Positions 8,074 to 17,009 of a stretch of DNA of 64,000 nt are shown here, piece after piece (the first letter of the stretch is position 1; each line of letters opens with the position of its first letter). The stretch is taken from NCBI RefSeq assembly GCF_000420625.1, contig NZ_ATVH01000013.1, positions 124,001 through 188,000 on the forward strand, written 5' to 3'. The notes below the pieces were generated by a model. The model was not told the DNA's origin. It was given only the letters and a program-made list of their open reading frames with translations, and ran no database searches. The stretch is from Fodinicurvata sediminis DSM 21159 (GTDB lineage: Bacteria > Pseudomonadota > Alphaproteobacteria > Kiloniellales > DSM-21159). The translations under genes were made by a program, and so were the position numbers.

Positions 8074-8105
8074 GGGGGATTGCGCCTTCACTGGCGCAGG
8101 GGGAT
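8074..8105 (-). promoter_or_regulatory. Hairpin flanked by direct repeats in the SMR leader
   Basis: Upstream of the SMR start a 6-bp stem (tgcgcc 8081-8086, ggcgca 8093-8098) with a 6-nt loop is flanked on both sides by the same heptamer (gggggat at 8074-8080 and 8099-8105, plus-strand spelling). In the minus-strand transcript this lies 21 nt before the start codon. It could be a leader element controlling translation or a binding site; it does not show the ACGR loops of guanidine-II riboswitches. Confidence 0.35.
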
Positions 8106-8217
8106 ACACAAATCTACTTACCCCTTCCCGCCGGCGACATCATTCCCCCTTGGCCCACAGAGCAGGGCCGTTACAATGATTCACTGAAGTTTCGAGCGAA
8201 AGGACAGGAAGGACCTC

Positions 8218-8946
8218 ATGGGCAAGGCAGTTGTCGGCTTTCTCGCAATCCTGGTCGCGTTGGGCGGTCTGGCCGTCGCGGCGAACAGTGGCGTGGGCGT
8301 CACCTACCACATCGGACTGGCCGTGACGGTCCTGGGCATCCTGGTCACCTTCGGCGCCATAAAGCTGCACTACGACGAGGTCGAGAAAACCCTGCCGCAC
8401 GGCCCCGAGTCCTCCACCGCACAGAAAGCAGACTCCACACCCGAATCCGGTGACAGCCCTTCCGAGGACAGCACCTCCGATAGCTTCGTGGGCATCCCGG
8501 CGTCCGCGCACCTCCCGGCGTCTTACACCTCGGATCGCGAACCTTTCCTGGATACAGCCGCCCGGCGTTGGCTCAAGGGTGCAGGCGTGGGGCTGCTGGG
8601 TCTCTACGGCCTGTTCCTGGCCGCGGGCGCTTCTGGAGGTTTCGCCTACTACGGCGGCCTGGCCCTGACCCTGCTCTGCGTTCTGGGGATCTTCCGGATG
8701 ATCGGCGCAGCCACCGGCGATGCAGCGGACAGCGATGCCCCGCTGATGCCCGTACCCGACAGCGGGATCAAGTGCTGGTTTGCCGGTGTCGCCTCGGGCC
8801 TGATCGCGCTCGTCGCGCTGTTTCAGGCGGCAGCCAGCGTGAACGGTCCCGGCTATTATATCGGGATGATGGTTGCCGTCGCCGCCCTGTTCTACATCTT
8901 CCATCTGATGAAGGTCGGTTACGACCGACTGGAGCAGCACAACTGA
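8218..8946 (+). CDS. Membrane protein built of three related helix-hairpin repeats, unknown function
   Basis: A 242-residue protein with AGGAAGGA 4-5 nt before the start. Three hydrophobic blocks resemble one another: residues about 2-58 (VGFLAILVALGGLAVAANSG, then YHIGLAVTVLGILVTFGAIKLHYDEVE), about 118-170 (GVGLLGLYGLFLAAGASGGF then YYGGLALTLLCVLGIF) and about 182-240 (GVASGLIALVALFQAAASVN then YYIGMMVAVAALFYIFHLMKVGYDRLE). Each has two helices, a polar turn and a tyrosine-glycine start to the second helix. Blocks 1 and 3 also share the tail HYDEVE/GYDRLE. A Ser/Asp/Glu-rich linker (about 62-115) separates block 1 from block 2. I know no named family. Confidence 0.7.
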   Translation: MGKAVVGFLAILVALGGLAVAANSGVGVTYHIGLAVTVLGILVTFGAIKLHYDEVEKTLPHGPESSTAQKADSTPESGDSPSEDSTSDSFVGIPASAHLPASYTSDREPFLDTAARRWLKGAGVGLLGLYGLFLAAGASGGFAYYGGLALTLLCVLGIFRMIGAATGDAADSDAPLMPVPDSGIKCWFAGVASGLIALVALFQAAASVNGPGYYIGMMVAVAALFYIFHLMKVGYDRLEQHN

Positions 8947-8974
8947 ACGCCCAGTCCAACGCCCAGTCCTGAGT

Positions 8975-10183
8975 TCAGTCCAGGGCCAGCACCAGCGCCT
9001 TGAGATAGGCACTTTCCGGTAAACCGGGATGCAGGGGGTGATCGGGGGCCGCACCGGCTGAACGCAGGATTCGGGCCCGGCGCCCCGCATCCTCGATACC
9101 GCGGCGCACCTGCTCTGTGAAGCGCTCGCCTTCCACGTGGTGCGAGCAGGAACAGATCACCAGGTAGCCGCCCTCGGCAACCTGTGCCGCCGAAAGGCGC
9201 GCCAGCTTGCGATAGGCTCTCAGGCCCTGGGGCAGATCCTTCTTCGCCTTCACGAAGGCCGGAGGATCGGCAATCACCAGGTCATGGTCTTCGCCTTTGC
9301 GGGAAAGGTGTTCAAGCGCGGCAAAGGCATCGGCCTTGCGGAAATCGCAACGGCCGTCGACGCCGTTGGCCGCTGCAGCCTGACGCGCCAATTCCAGGGC
9401 CGCTGCCGAACGATCCACCAGGGTCACCTGCTCGGCACCCCCCAAGGCCGCCTGCAATGCGAACCCGCCGGAAAAGCTGTAGAGATCGATGACACGCCTG
9501 ATCCCGGCTCCCTTCACCAGGCGCCGGACGAATGCGCGGTTGTCCCGCTGGTCGTAGAACCAGCCGGTCTTCTGTCCGCCTGCGCTGTCGGCCAGGTAAA
9601 TCGTTTGGTTCTCGCGTACCTCCAGAGGGCTCGGGAAGTCCCCCCTCAGGCTTTCCACCTCCTGCTCCAGGCCTTCCAGCTGGCGGGCCGAGGTGTCGTT
9701 GCGCAGCAGCAGGTGTTTCGGCGCCAGGACGCGATCGACCGCCTCCAGCAACTCAGGACGCAAGGCCTCCATGCCGGCGCTGTTGATCTGCAGCACCAGG
9801 CTGTCCCCGAAGCGGTCCACGATGGTTCCGGGCAGGCCGTCGGCTTCGGCATGTACCAGGCGATAGAAGGGCTGTTGGAACAGGGCCTGCCTGAGCGCCA
9901 GGGCCCGGCGCAAACGGCCTTCAATGAAGGTGCTGTCGATCACGTTGTCAGCCTTGCGGCTGATCCGCCGGGCGGCGATCAGGGGATGCCGGTTGAACAG
10001 GAAGATTCCCAGCGCCTTTCCATTCGCGGTCTGCAGACGCACCGGCACACCAAGCGGCAGCCCGCGTGCCGTCTCGTCCATCTCGATCTCGTTGGAAAAG
10101 GCCCAGGGATGACCTTGCTGAATGCGGCGCTCCACCTTGGGTTTCAGGCGCACCACCGCGTAATCGGAAACTGTTGTCTGCAT
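8975..10183 (-). CDS. rlmI: 23S rRNA (cytosine-5-)-methyltransferase, RlmI type
   Basis: A 402-residue protein of the COG1092 type. An N-terminal PUA domain (about 1-80; KPKVERRIQQGHPWAFSNEI) is followed by the EEHEA-like middle region and a Rossmann methyltransferase domain (about 190-402). The latter has FYDQRDNRAFVRRL, the SAM-binding VIDLYSFSGGFALQAALGGA, and catalytic-loop motifs DLVIADPPAFVKAKKDL and YLVICSCSHH. In E. coli RlmI makes m5C1962 of 23S rRNA. The conserved PPAF and SCS motifs with cysteine fit an m5C enzyme. It converges with the repeat membrane protein and precedes a Bcr/CflA pump on the same strand. Confidence 0.85.
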   Translation of the reverse strand: MQTTVSDYAVVRLKPKVERRIQQGHPWAFSNEIEMDETARGLPLGVPVRLQTANGKALGIFLFNRHPLIAARRISRKADNVIDSTFIEGRLRRALALRQALFQQPFYRLVHAEADGLPGTIVDRFGDSLVLQINSAGMEALRPELLEAVDRVLAPKHLLLRNDTSARQLEGLEQEVESLRGDFPSPLEVRENQTIYLADSAGGQKTGWFYDQRDNRAFVRRLVKGAGIRRVIDLYSFSGGFALQAALGGAEQVTLVDRSAAALELARQAAAANGVDGRCDFRKADAFAALEHLSRKGEDHDLVIADPPAFVKAKKDLPQGLRAYRKLARLSAAQVAEGGYLVICSCSHHVEGERFTEQVRRGIEDAGRRARILRSAGAAPDHPLHPGLPESAYLKALVLALD

Positions 10184-10225
10184 GGCGCGGCAGGATAGCG
10201 CTGCAAAGCCGCCTGTCCAGCAGGA

Positions 10226-11428
10226 TCAGGCAGGCTTCTGCTGCTGCCCGGCTCTGGGAATCATCGTGAGCAGGAAGACCAGCACCATGACCGCCGACAC
10301 CAGCATCATGGCGGACATGGCCTTCGGGCTGCCGTCATGCAGTTGCCCCACGGCGACGCCGGCCAGGGCCGCGGCGCCCATCTGCAGGAATCCAAGCAGT
10401 GAGGAGGCCGCACCCGCCATGCGCGGATAGGGACCGATGGCTCCGGCCATGGAGTTAGGCATCACCAGTGCCGTCCCGCCGAAATAGATCACCGCGGACG
10501 CCACGACGCTATAGACATTGTCGATATCCAGGAAGGCCGTGGCCATGCCATAGCCGGCTCCCAGAAGGCCCAGCAGGCTACCGACAAGGATCATGCGGGA
10601 CTTGCCCAGGCGCACCGACATCCGGCCACTGAAGAAGCTGCCAGCGATATACCCCATCACCGTGACCGCAAAACAGACCCCGAAGGCATCCGGGCTCAGC
10701 CCGTATTCATCGATCAGGGTGAAGGAGGAGCCTGAAATGAAGGAAAAGAGTCCGGCAAAGCTGGCCGCGCACGCAAGACTGAAGCCAAGATAGCTGCGGC
10801 TGCGCGCAAGCGTTCCATAGTTCACGAGAATTCGGGCGGGCTGCACGGCCGTCGGATCCGGATAGCGGTTCGTCTCCGGCAGCAGGCGATAGACGCCGTA
10901 CAGGCAGGTCAGGCCGAACAGGAAAAGCGTGATGAAGGTGGCCCGCCAGCCGAACAGCAGGGTGACATAACCGCCGATAAAAGGACCGACAGCCGGGGCC
11001 AACGCCATGGCCATGGCCACGTAGGACAATGCCTGGGCGGCACGGTCGGGCCCATAGATATCCCGTACGATGGTTCGTCCCAGGACCGGGCCTGCACCTG
11101 CGCCAACAGCCTGGAAGAAGCGCGCCAGGATCAGGTTCGGTCCGTCCGTTGCCAGGGCGCAGGCCAGAGTCGCCAGCAGATAGAGAGCGATCCCACCCTT
11201 CAGGACCGGCCGGCGGCCGAAGCGATCGCTGAGCGGCCCATAGATCAGCATGGCCACGCAGAAACCGGCCATGAAGACCGAGAGGGTCAGTTGGGCATCG
11301 CCCGTGGACATGCCCAGCACCTTGGAAAGGATGGGAAGGGCCGGTAGATAGAGGTCCGTGGACAGCGGGCCGAAGGCCACAAGCCCGATGATCAGGACCA
11401 ACAGGACACGATTGTTGGATAGGGACAT
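10226..11428 (-). CDS. Bcr/CflA-type MFS multidrug efflux transporter
   Basis: The 400-residue protein has twelve predicted helices. The first contains GPLSTDLYLPALP, a hallmark of the Bcr/CflA subfamily, and the loop 2-3 motif A is GPLSDRFGRRPVL. Helix 5 contains APAVGPFIGGYV. Family members export bicyclomycin, chloramphenicol, sulfonamides or small peptides and cysteine by proton antiport. It lies 42 bp downstream of the start of the rlmI-like gene on the same strand. A second member occurs at 54460-55731. Confidence 0.88.
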   Translation of the reverse strand: MSLSNNRVLLVLIIGLVAFGPLSTDLYLPALPILSKVLGMSTGDAQLTLSVFMAGFCVAMLIYGPLSDRFGRRPVLKGGIALYLLATLACALATDGPNLILARFFQAVGAGAGPVLGRTIVRDIYGPDRAAQALSYVAMAMALAPAVGPFIGGYVTLLFGWRATFITLFLFGLTCLYGVYRLLPETNRYPDPTAVQPARILVNYGTLARSRSYLGFSLACAASFAGLFSFISGSSFTLIDEYGLSPDAFGVCFAVTVMGYIAGSFFSGRMSVRLGKSRMILVGSLLGLLGAGYGMATAFLDIDNVYSVVASAVIYFGGTALVMPNSMAGAIGPYPRMAGAASSLLGFLQMGAAALAGVAVGQLHDGSPKAMSAMMLVSAVMVLVFLLTMIPRAGQQQKPA

Positions 11429-11567
11429 GAAAACCCGGACGCTGTTCTTGTGTTCTGGCGCGCCAAGCTAGTACAGCCGGCCAGAGTGACCGAGTGTCCA
11501 TCCCACAAGGCACCTATGCAGGCAGCGATCCGACCGGCACACCCGCACGTCGCAGCGCTGCATCCGC

Positions 11568-11954
11568 TCACGCGTCCTCGTCACAATCGCAGCCACGCCG
11601 TCCCGTCAGCCAGGGCCGGATCACCAGAAAGGCGCGATAGAGCCCTTCCGCCAGCCAGATGAAGGGCGGCAGGCCCACCAGTGGCGCCAGCCAGCGAAAT
11701 CCGGGCAGATAGCGCCAAACCTCCACGAAGGCCCGTGCCCCGCTCAGCAGGCGGCCATCCGGACAGCGCACATAGATCCGCCGTAGCGCCTCACGGCGCG
11801 GTAGGCCCTCGGCCACCATGCCCCGGCTGTCGCGCGAAACGTCGTGCCAGGCAATCCGGCCTGCCCGATCCAGCCGGGCATAGAAGGCCACCTCGCGCTG
11901 GCACAGCGGACAGGCCCCATCATAGAAAAGCGTCAATCGTCGATCGTCTGACAT
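11568..11954 (-). CDS. DCC-family thiol-disulfide oxidoreductase-like protein (DUF393)
   Basis: About 128 residues. The N-terminal LTLFYDGACPLCQREVAFY holds the D-x-x-CPxC motif that names the DUF393/DCC family, and WHDVSRD follows. A hydrophobic C-terminal half contains PLVGLPPFIWLAEGLYRAFL. The family is predicted to have a thioredoxin-like redox centre; substrates are unknown. The C-terminus ends in a short Cys/Asp-rich tail (RRGCDCDEDA). The ATG at 11954 follows GAGAG; an ATG at 11969 is also possible. The gene is divergent from dapB. Confidence 0.82.
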   Translation of the reverse strand: MSDDRRLTLFYDGACPLCQREVAFYARLDRAGRIAWHDVSRDSRGMVAEGLPRREALRRIYVRCPDGRLLSGARAFVEVWRYLPGFRWLAPLVGLPPFIWLAEGLYRAFLVIRPWLTGRRGCDCDEDA

Positions 11955-12019
11955 GGTAGCTCTCGACATAGCATGATGGCTTCGCTAGGGAAGCACAAAG
12001 CTTGGACCCGGAGGCATGG

Positions 12020-12826
12020 ATGGCGGATATCGGTATCGGAATTGTGGGCTGTGCAGGGCGCATGGGCAAACGCCTCGTGACCCTGGGCAGCGAGACGGAA
12101 GGCTGCCACCTTTCAGGCGGCACCGTACGGCCTGGAAGCGAGGCGAGCGGCCGCGACATCGGCGAACTGGCCGGGGTGAGCCGACTCGGCGTTCCTGCCG
12201 GCGAAAGCGCAGCGGAACTGTTCCGTGCAAGCGATGTGGTCATCGACTTCACCACACCCGAGGCGGCCAGCGAGAACGCCCAGTTGGCGGCCGAACACAC
12301 CACGGCCCTGGTGGTCGGCACCACCGGCCTGGCGGACAAGCAGAAGTCCGACCTGGAAGAGGCCGGCCGCAAGGTTCCGGTGGTCTATGCGCCCAACATG
12401 AGCCTGGGCGTGAATCTGCTGAGCCTGATGGTCGAACGCGTGGCCGCCGCCCTGGACGAAGACTTCGATATCGAGGTTCTGGAGATGCACCATCGCCACA
12501 AGGTGGATGCCCCCTCGGGCACCGCGTTGGCCCTGGGCGAGGCCGCCGCCCGCGGCCGTGGCATCGACCTGGAACCACATGCCCAGCGTGTGCGCGACGG
12601 ACACACGGGCCCACGCAAGCGCGGCGACATCGGTTTTGCTACCCTGCGCGGCGGCGATGTGGTGGGCGAGCATTCCGTGATCTTCGCCACCACCGGCGAG
12701 CGTCTTGAATTCGCCCACAAATCCGGCGATCGGGACATCTTCGCCCGCGGCGCGATAAAGGCCGCGCTCTGGACCAAGGGCAAGGGCGCCGGCTTCTACA
12801 GCATGCGCGACGTCCTGGGACTCTGA
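12020..12826 (+). CDS. dapB: 4-hydroxy-tetrahydrodipicolinate reductase
   Basis: A 268-residue protein, the usual DapB length. The nucleotide-binding loop is GIVGCAGRMGKRLV at the N-terminus, the catalytic region is LEMHHRHKVDAPSGTALALG (His/His/Lys), and the C-terminus ends FYSMRDVLGL. The enzyme reduces the DapA product with NAD(P)H in lysine and diaminopimelate synthesis, which feeds peptidoglycan. The start is the ATG at 12020 with GGAGG 5 nt upstream; a TTG at 12002 is in frame but has no such site. It stands alone and its stop is 4 bp from the convergent DUF2244 gene. Confidence 0.95.
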   Translation: MADIGIGIVGCAGRMGKRLVTLGSETEGCHLSGGTVRPGSEASGRDIGELAGVSRLGVPAGESAAELFRASDVVIDFTTPEAASENAQLAAEHTTALVVGTTGLADKQKSDLEEAGRKVPVVYAPNMSLGVNLLSLMVERVAAALDEDFDIEVLEMHHRHKVDAPSGTALALGEAAARGRGIDLEPHAQRVRDGHTGPRKRGDIGFATLRGGDVVGEHSVIFATTGERLEFAHKSGDRDIFARGAIKAALWTKGKGAGFYSMRDVLGL

Positions 12827-12830
12827 CCCT

Positions 12831-13409
12831 CTAGCCTGCCGCGCCCCGCGGCATCGCAGCTCCAGAGCGCACCCGGTCCCCAGAACGCACCCGGTCCAGG
12901 GCGGCCTGGAGCGCCTGGGCCAGGCTCAGGCGTTCCTCGGCCGTCAGGAAGGACCCGATCACAAGGCTCTTGCCATGGGTGCGCAGGCTCAGCTGGCTGT
13001 CATGCTCTGGCGGATCGCGCATGTCGACGCGCAGCCAATAGGGCTGCAGGCGCCAGCGTGTCTCGCCGCCCCAGTGATTGACGCGCCGCACCACCAGGTC
13101 GTCGCGCGTCAGCACCAGTTGCTCGAACATGCGCGCGCGCCGGTAATTCACCCGAAAGGCGATATAGACCAGCAGGAACTCCAGTCCCATGAAGCCGACG
13201 ACGGGCCAGGCCCCGGCCAGGAAGAAACCTAGCCCGGCACAGAAACCGAATCCGGCGATCAGGCTCATCAGGAGCAGGAACCCGCGCGGCGACAGGCTTC
13301 GATGCGGCACCAGCACCGCATCGAACAGGATATCCTCGGCTGCGACCTCGTCCTGGCGGCTGTGGGCCGCAAGCTGTCCCGGTGTGTCGATCTGCGGAAA
13401 ATCGGACAT
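12831..13409 (-). CDS. DUF2244 family membrane protein
   Basis: The 192-residue protein begins with a soluble segment, then two close membrane helices (about 44-85; GFLLLMSLIAGFGFCAGLGF and VVGFMGLEFLLVYIAF) followed by the basic patch NYRRAR and a cytoplasmic domain with LTRDDLVVRRV and a run of tryptophans and arginines (NHWGGETRWRLQPYW). This layout matches DUF2244, common in Alphaproteobacteria and often near respiratory genes; its role is not known. The last residues repeat RVRSGD/RVRSGA because of an 18-bp duplication in the DNA. Confidence 0.85.
   Translation of the reverse strand: MSDFPQIDTPGQLAAHSRQDEVAAEDILFDAVLVPHRSLSPRGFLLLMSLIAGFGFCAGLGFFLAGAWPVVGFMGLEFLLVYIAFRVNYRRARMFEQLVLTRDDLVVRRVNHWGGETRWRLQPYWLRVDMRDPPEHDSQLSLRTHGKSLVIGSFLTAEERLSLAQALQAALDRVRSGDRVRSGAAMPRGAAG
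12863..12897. repeat. Two tandem 18-bp units at the end of the DUF2244 gene
   Basis: The 12-mer cgcacccggtcc occurs at 12868-12879 and 12886-12897, each preceded by ccaga, giving an 18-bp period. It duplicates six residues near the protein C-terminus in frame, so it is probably a small slippage duplication without much consequence. Confidence 0.6.
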
Positions 13410-13615
13410 ACCTCATGATATGCCGCTTTCGGCAGCCGCGTAAAGCTGTCGCCTGGCCATTTGCTGATGTGATAGACAGGATAGATCATCCCGACACTGA
13501 AAGAACGCTGATCCCCTCGCGAACTTTCCGGCTTCAGGGATGCAGCGGCGCCGTGTATGCCGTATAGACAGTTGAACGCACTCTGAATTCATCCCTCCCT
13601 TGTGCAGAGCCTGCC

Positions 13616-14935
13616 ATGACTTGCCTAGACAGCCGCAACCTGTCGCTTGCGACCAACTCCGACCTTGCCGCCGAGCGCTATCGCCAGGGTGTGGATCTGC
13701 TGCTTTCGGCCTGGCCGGGTGCTGCAGAACGCCTGGACCAGGCCCTTGCAGCCGACCCGGATTTTGCGCTCGCCCACGCGGCACGCGCACGTCTGCACGC
13801 CATCCGTGGCGAGTTGCCCCACGCCCGAAAGCGGATCGAAGCGGCAGAGGCTCTCGTTGCGCGACAGGGACATGCGCGGGAGCAGAGCCATGTGGATATT
13901 CTGTCCCTCGTCATTCAGGGCCGTTCGGCCGAGGCGCTGAAGCAGATCTGCACACACCTCGACAGCTGGCCGCGCGATATCCTGATCTTCTCGTTGCCTC
14001 TCGGTGCCTTCGGCCTCTTTGCCTTTTCCGGGATGGCAGCGCACGACCAGGCGCGGGTGGATCTCTGCGAGCGCCATGCCCGGCATTTCGAGGCCGATGA
14101 CTGGTGGTTCCTCACCTACCGCGGGTGGGCCCACACCGAAAACGGCAATCTGGTCCTCGGACGAGACCTCACGCAGCGCGGTCTGGAACTGCGGATAGAG
14201 AACGCGAACGCAGCGCACGCCCTGGCTCATGCGCTTTATGAAGCGGGCGAAATCGAAGAAACGGAGGCGGTGATCTCCCAATGGCTGCCAGGCTATGATT
14301 GCAGTGGAACGCTCCACGGCCACATCGCCTGGCATGCGGCGCTGGCGGCACTGGAGCGCGGCGATGTGGAGCGTGCCCTCACGATCTATACCGAGTCCAT
14401 CCGCCCGGAGGTTTCGCTTGGACTGCCCATCAATGTCGTCAGTGACACGGCCTCCTTCCTGTGGCGCCTACAGGCCTACGGCCATGCTGTGCCGGACGGC
14501 CTTTGGGAGGAAGCCGCGGCCTATTCCGAAGACTACTTCCAGAAACCTGGCCTGGCATTCATCGATGTCCACATGGCCATACTTGCGGCGGCGACCGGTG
14601 ACAGCTCCGCGCTGGAACGGCGTGTTGAGGCCTTGAAACACCTGGATGAGTCGGGCGCCCTGGGTGCGGGACCGGTGGCACCTGCCCTCTGCCAGGCCGT
14701 CCAGGCTTTCGCCGAGGAGCAGTACAGGAACTGCATAGGCATTCTGGAGCCGGTCGCAGACGAGGTCGTCCGCATTGGAGGCAGTGGCGCTCAGCGCGAG
14801 ATGGTCGAGGACATGCGCCTTCTTGCCTTCATGCAGGGCGGCGAAGCCATCAAGGCACGTGACCTTCTGGACCGACGGCTGCATCGTCGCCCTTCACCGC
14901 GCGACCTGCGCTGGCGCGAGGCTGTCACGAGATGA
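13616..14935 (+). CDS. TPR-repeat protein resembling the TTC38 family
   Basis: A 439-residue soluble protein, helical throughout. Several TPR-like units are visible, for example around RLDQALAADPDFALAHAARA, the region with WWFLTYRGWAHTENGNLVLG and HAALAALERGDVERALTIY. The pattern, including the conserved HALAHALYEAGEIEE and HIAWHAALAALE segments with paired histidines, resembles tetratricopeptide repeat protein 38, a poorly understood family. No signal peptide is evident. Only 8 bp separate it from the following MFS transporter, so the two are probably expressed together and may handle one substrate. Confidence 0.75.
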   Translation: MTCLDSRNLSLATNSDLAAERYRQGVDLLLSAWPGAAERLDQALAADPDFALAHAARARLHAIRGELPHARKRIEAAEALVARQGHAREQSHVDILSLVIQGRSAEALKQICTHLDSWPRDILIFSLPLGAFGLFAFSGMAAHDQARVDLCERHARHFEADDWWFLTYRGWAHTENGNLVLGRDLTQRGLELRIENANAAHALAHALYEAGEIEETEAVISQWLPGYDCSGTLHGHIAWHAALAALERGDVERALTIYTESIRPEVSLGLPINVVSDTASFLWRLQAYGHAVPDGLWEEAAAYSEDYFQKPGLAFIDVHMAILAAATGDSSALERRVEALKHLDESGALGAGPVAPALCQAVQAFAEEQYRNCIGILEPVADEVVRIGGSGAQREMVEDMRLLAFMQGGEAIKARDLLDRRLHRRPSPRDLRWREAVTR

Positions 14936-14943
14936 GGTTCTGA

Positions 14944-16182
14944 ATGTCCAATACAGCGGCCAACGCTGAGACTCTGCGCAATCCTGAAGCCCAGTCCGGG
15001 CGCGCGGATATTCTGCGGCTGACTCTTGCCCAGGCGCTTGGCGGCGCAAACGCCGCCATCGTCTATGCAACCGGCGCCATCGTCGGCAATGCGCTCGCGC
15101 CCAGCAAGGAACTGGCGACCTTGCCCATTACCGTGTTCGTGATCGGGATGGCCGCCTGCACCCTGCCGGCCGGCGCCATCGCCCGGCGTCATGGGCGCCG
15201 CGCCGCATTCCTGATGGGAACAGGCTGCGGCGTCCTCGTCGGTGTGCTGGCTGCGCTGGCGATCGTATTGGGATCCTTCTGGCTGTTCTGCGCGGCCACC
15301 TTCTTCGGAGGTGCCTATGCCGCGGTGGTCCTCTCTTTCCGCTTTGCGGCCGCCGACTGTGTTGCGCCGGAGCGCCGCCCCCGGGCCCTGTCGATCGTCA
15401 TGGCCGGGGGCGTCTTCGCCGGGGTGATCGGACCACAGCTTGTCACCTTCACCATGAACCTGTGGGAGCCCCACCTCTTCGCAGCGACGTTCCTGGCACA
15501 GGCCGTTGTCGCCGGTCTCTGCGGAGTCATACTTCTGGGTGTCCGTGTGCCGAAGCCAACGGCAGCGGAGGTCCGGGGCGGGCGCCCCCTCGGGGATATC
15601 CTTCGCCAGCCCCGCTTCATCACGGCGGTCATCTGTGGCGTCGTGTCCTACATGCTCATGAACTTCATCATGACCTCGGCGCCGCTGGCTATGCACCTCA
15701 ATGACCTGTCACAGGAGATGTCCAATCTTGGCCTGCAATGGCACATCATTGCCATGTACGCGCCGAGTTTCATTACAGGAAGGCTGATTACGCGCTTTGG
15801 CGCCGCGCGCGTGGTGGCAAGCGGTTTGGCGTTGACGGCCATATCGATTGCCATTGGCCTGACCGGCGTTGACGTCGTGCATTTCTGGCTGACGCTGATC
15901 CTGCTCGGCCTTGGTTGGAACTTCGGCTTTGTAGGGGCCTCCGCTATGGTCCTGGAATGTCACCGCCCCGAAGAAAGAACCCTGGTGCAGTCCCTGAATG
16001 ACTTCGCCGTTTTCGGGACCATGGCCGTCGGGTCCTTCTACTCGGGCAACCTGCTGACCGCGCATGGCTGGGACGTGGTGCTCTGGGTGTCGTTCGCGCC
16101 GCTTGCCTTGGCGCTGGCGGCCCTGGCCGTGAACCAGAGACTGCAGCCGATTCCACAGGCCATGAACGCAGGCCCGAAATGA
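14944..16182 (+). CDS. MFS transporter
   Basis: A 412-residue protein with about twelve helices. Loop 2-3 motif A is present as IARRHGRRAAFLMG, and helix-rich stretches continue to a dibasic loop (RFAAADCVAPERRPRALS) typical of MFS permeases. C-terminal half features include YAPSFITGRLITRFGAARV. The subfamily is not clear; similar alphaproteobacterial proteins are simply called MFS transporters. It follows the TPR gene by 8 bp. Substrate unknown. Confidence 0.82.
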   Translation: MSNTAANAETLRNPEAQSGRADILRLTLAQALGGANAAIVYATGAIVGNALAPSKELATLPITVFVIGMAACTLPAGAIARRHGRRAAFLMGTGCGVLVGVLAALAIVLGSFWLFCAATFFGGAYAAVVLSFRFAAADCVAPERRPRALSIVMAGGVFAGVIGPQLVTFTMNLWEPHLFAATFLAQAVVAGLCGVILLGVRVPKPTAAEVRGGRPLGDILRQPRFITAVICGVVSYMLMNFIMTSAPLAMHLNDLSQEMSNLGLQWHIIAMYAPSFITGRLITRFGAARVVASGLALTAISIAIGLTGVDVVHFWLTLILLGLGWNFGFVGASAMVLECHRPEERTLVQSLNDFAVFGTMAVGSFYSGNLLTAHGWDVVLWVSFAPLALALAALAVNQRLQPIPQAMNAGPK

Positions 16183-16257
16183 CCATGACTGTTCATCTGT
16201 CCGTTTTCCTGCAAGTCTGGTTGAAGTCTTGTGAGTCAGGGGCCTAGACTGCGCGCC

Positions 16258-16950
16258 ATGGTCGATCTCAACGAACTCTTCGCCGCCATTGTGGTCTTCG
16301 TGGGAAGCCACTTCCTGCTGTCCAGTGCCGCGTTTCGCACGCGTCTGCTGGACCGGCTAGGGGAACGTGGTTTCCGTCTGGCTTATTCTCTGGTTGCGCT
16401 CGTCACCTTCGCCTGGGCGCTGCAGGCCTATGGCGCTGCGCCGCGGATCCTCCTGTGGACACCTATCCCGGCGCTAGCCTGGGTTCCGATCCTGATCATG
16501 CCCTTCGCCTTCATCCTTGTGGTGGCTGGCATGAGTACGCGGGCAGCCACGGCCCTGGGTCAGGAGGAAGCCGCAAAGGCCCAGGACCCCGCACCGGGAA
16601 TCCTGCGCATCACGCGGCACCCCTTCCTCTGGGGCGTCGTGCTCTGGGCCGTCAGCCACATCATCGCCAATGGCGACAGTGCCAGCCTGCTGCTGATGGG
16701 CGGCTTCCTGGTATTGGCCCTGGGCGGCATGCATCATATCGACCAGCGCCGCGAAGCTCAGCTGGGCGGCGCCTGGGGGCCGATGAAGCTGACCACCTCG
16801 GTGGTGCCCTTCGCGGCCATCGCCACCGGGCGCACCTCCATGGACTGGCGCGGCATCGGGATCTGGCGGCCGGTCCTGGGCCTGGTCGCCTATGTGATCT
16901 TTCTCTACCTGCATCCGCTTCTGTTTGGTGTCATGCCCCTGCCGCACTAG
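16258..16950 (+). CDS. NnrU family membrane protein
   Basis: The 230-residue protein has about six helices and starts at the ATG at 16258 (a GTG at 16231 is also in frame). Diagnostic NnrU features are the N-terminal FVGSHFLLSS, LGERGFRLAYSLVALVTFAW, and the conserved ITRHPFLWGVVLWAVSHIIANGD segment with histidines that could bind haem or metal. The ending has the family pattern DWRGIGIWRP. NnrU was named from denitrification gene clusters, but homologues such as this are common outside them and their role is unsettled. Some members relate to isoprenylcysteine methyltransferases (ITRHP). Confidence 0.85.
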   Translation: MVDLNELFAAIVVFVGSHFLLSSAAFRTRLLDRLGERGFRLAYSLVALVTFAWALQAYGAAPRILLWTPIPALAWVPILIMPFAFILVVAGMSTRAATALGQEEAAKAQDPAPGILRITRHPFLWGVVLWAVSHIIANGDSASLLLMGGFLVLALGGMHHIDQRREAQLGGAWGPMKLTTSVVPFAAIATGRTSMDWRGIGIWRPVLGLVAYVIFLYLHPLLFGVMPLPH

Positions 16951-17009
16951 ATCGAACCTGCGCGCTCCTTTTCAGGGGGCCACTGCTGTTCCATGCCGGA
17001 GTCATAGCC

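Noticed and set aside
8054-8217. Guanidine riboswitch before the SMR gene
   Set aside because: The hairpin loop lacks ACGR and the two-hairpin layout of guanidine-II is missing.
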